Origin: Multifurca ochricompacta
Lineage: Eukaryota > Basidiomycota > Agaricomycetes > Russulales > Russulaceae
Reading direction: 5' to 3'
NCBI GenBank assembly: GCA_022496185.1
Contig: WTXG01000279.1
Coordinates: forward strand, 1 to 44,631
DNA length: 44,631 nucleotides
A program made the position numbers and the translations under genes. Below, piece after piece: positions 44,556 to 44,631 of this stretch; within the stretch, counting starts at the first letter, position 1; the number at the start of each line of letters is the position of its first letter. The notes beneath the pieces were generated by a model. The model had not been told where the DNA came from, made no database searches, and saw nothing but the letters and a program-made list of their open reading frames with translations.

Positions 44556-44631
44556 GCAGGGTTGTTGCTGTTGTTGTCTGGATAATAGCGCATTTTGTGG
44601 GCTTTCACGTTCAAATCAGATCGATGACAGA

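Overview
The window looks like nuclear DNA from a filamentous basidiomycete, most likely an Agaricomycete. Genes are compact and broken by many short introns (about 48-80 nt, GT-AG with a few GC-AG). Intergenic DNA is rich in poly-C/G runs and microsatellites. Several products belong to families I know mainly from Agaricomycetes: the WW-like/multi-TM protein, the DUF6593 protein and the Rds1-type ferritin-like protein. I cannot name the genus.

Layout, left to right: queuine tRNA-ribosyltransferase (-); Rds1-like secreted ferritin-fold protein (+, divergent from it); 4.1 kb of gene-free, partly GC-rich DNA; GATA-like zinc-finger protein (+); 2.7 kb spacer; DUF1479 / YbiU-like oxygenase (+); 1.4 kb spacer; DNAJC3/P58IPK-like ER co-chaperone (-); GRE2/DFR-type reductase SDR1 (-); 2.4 kb spacer with one unplaced ORF; mannitol-1-phosphate 5-dehydrogenase (+); large WW-like/membrane protein (-); 1.8 kb repeat-like AT-rich spacer; 8-Cys GPI-type secreted protein (-); HAP5/NF-YC (-); DUF6593 protein (-); 4 kb gene-free DNA; second reductase SDR2 (-); MTA phosphorylase (+, divergent from SDR2); SH3 protein (-); an orphan Ser-rich protein (-) reaching the right edge.

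The genes are mostly unrelated housekeeping or accessory functions: tRNA modification, methionine salvage, ER folding, CCAAT-binding transcription, mannitol metabolism and carbonyl reduction. I see no biosynthetic cluster, CRISPR, provirus or intact transposon. Two reductases share intron positions and are ancient duplicates.

Two things cut across the window. First, at least thirteen places show a conserved protein frame jumping by one base (mostly an apparent -1) inside otherwise well-preserved genes. This looks like residual long-read indel error more than real gene decay, and it affects every gene model here. Second, exon structure is extreme in places: a 9-nt micro-exon in SDR2, a 16-nt exon in the tRNA-ribosyltransferase, a 22-nt exon in MTA phosphorylase, and GC-AG introns. 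I did not find a convincing new biological system. The most useful leads are the micro-exons, the unusual GATA-like finger, the lineage-restricted membrane protein and the orphan ORFs.
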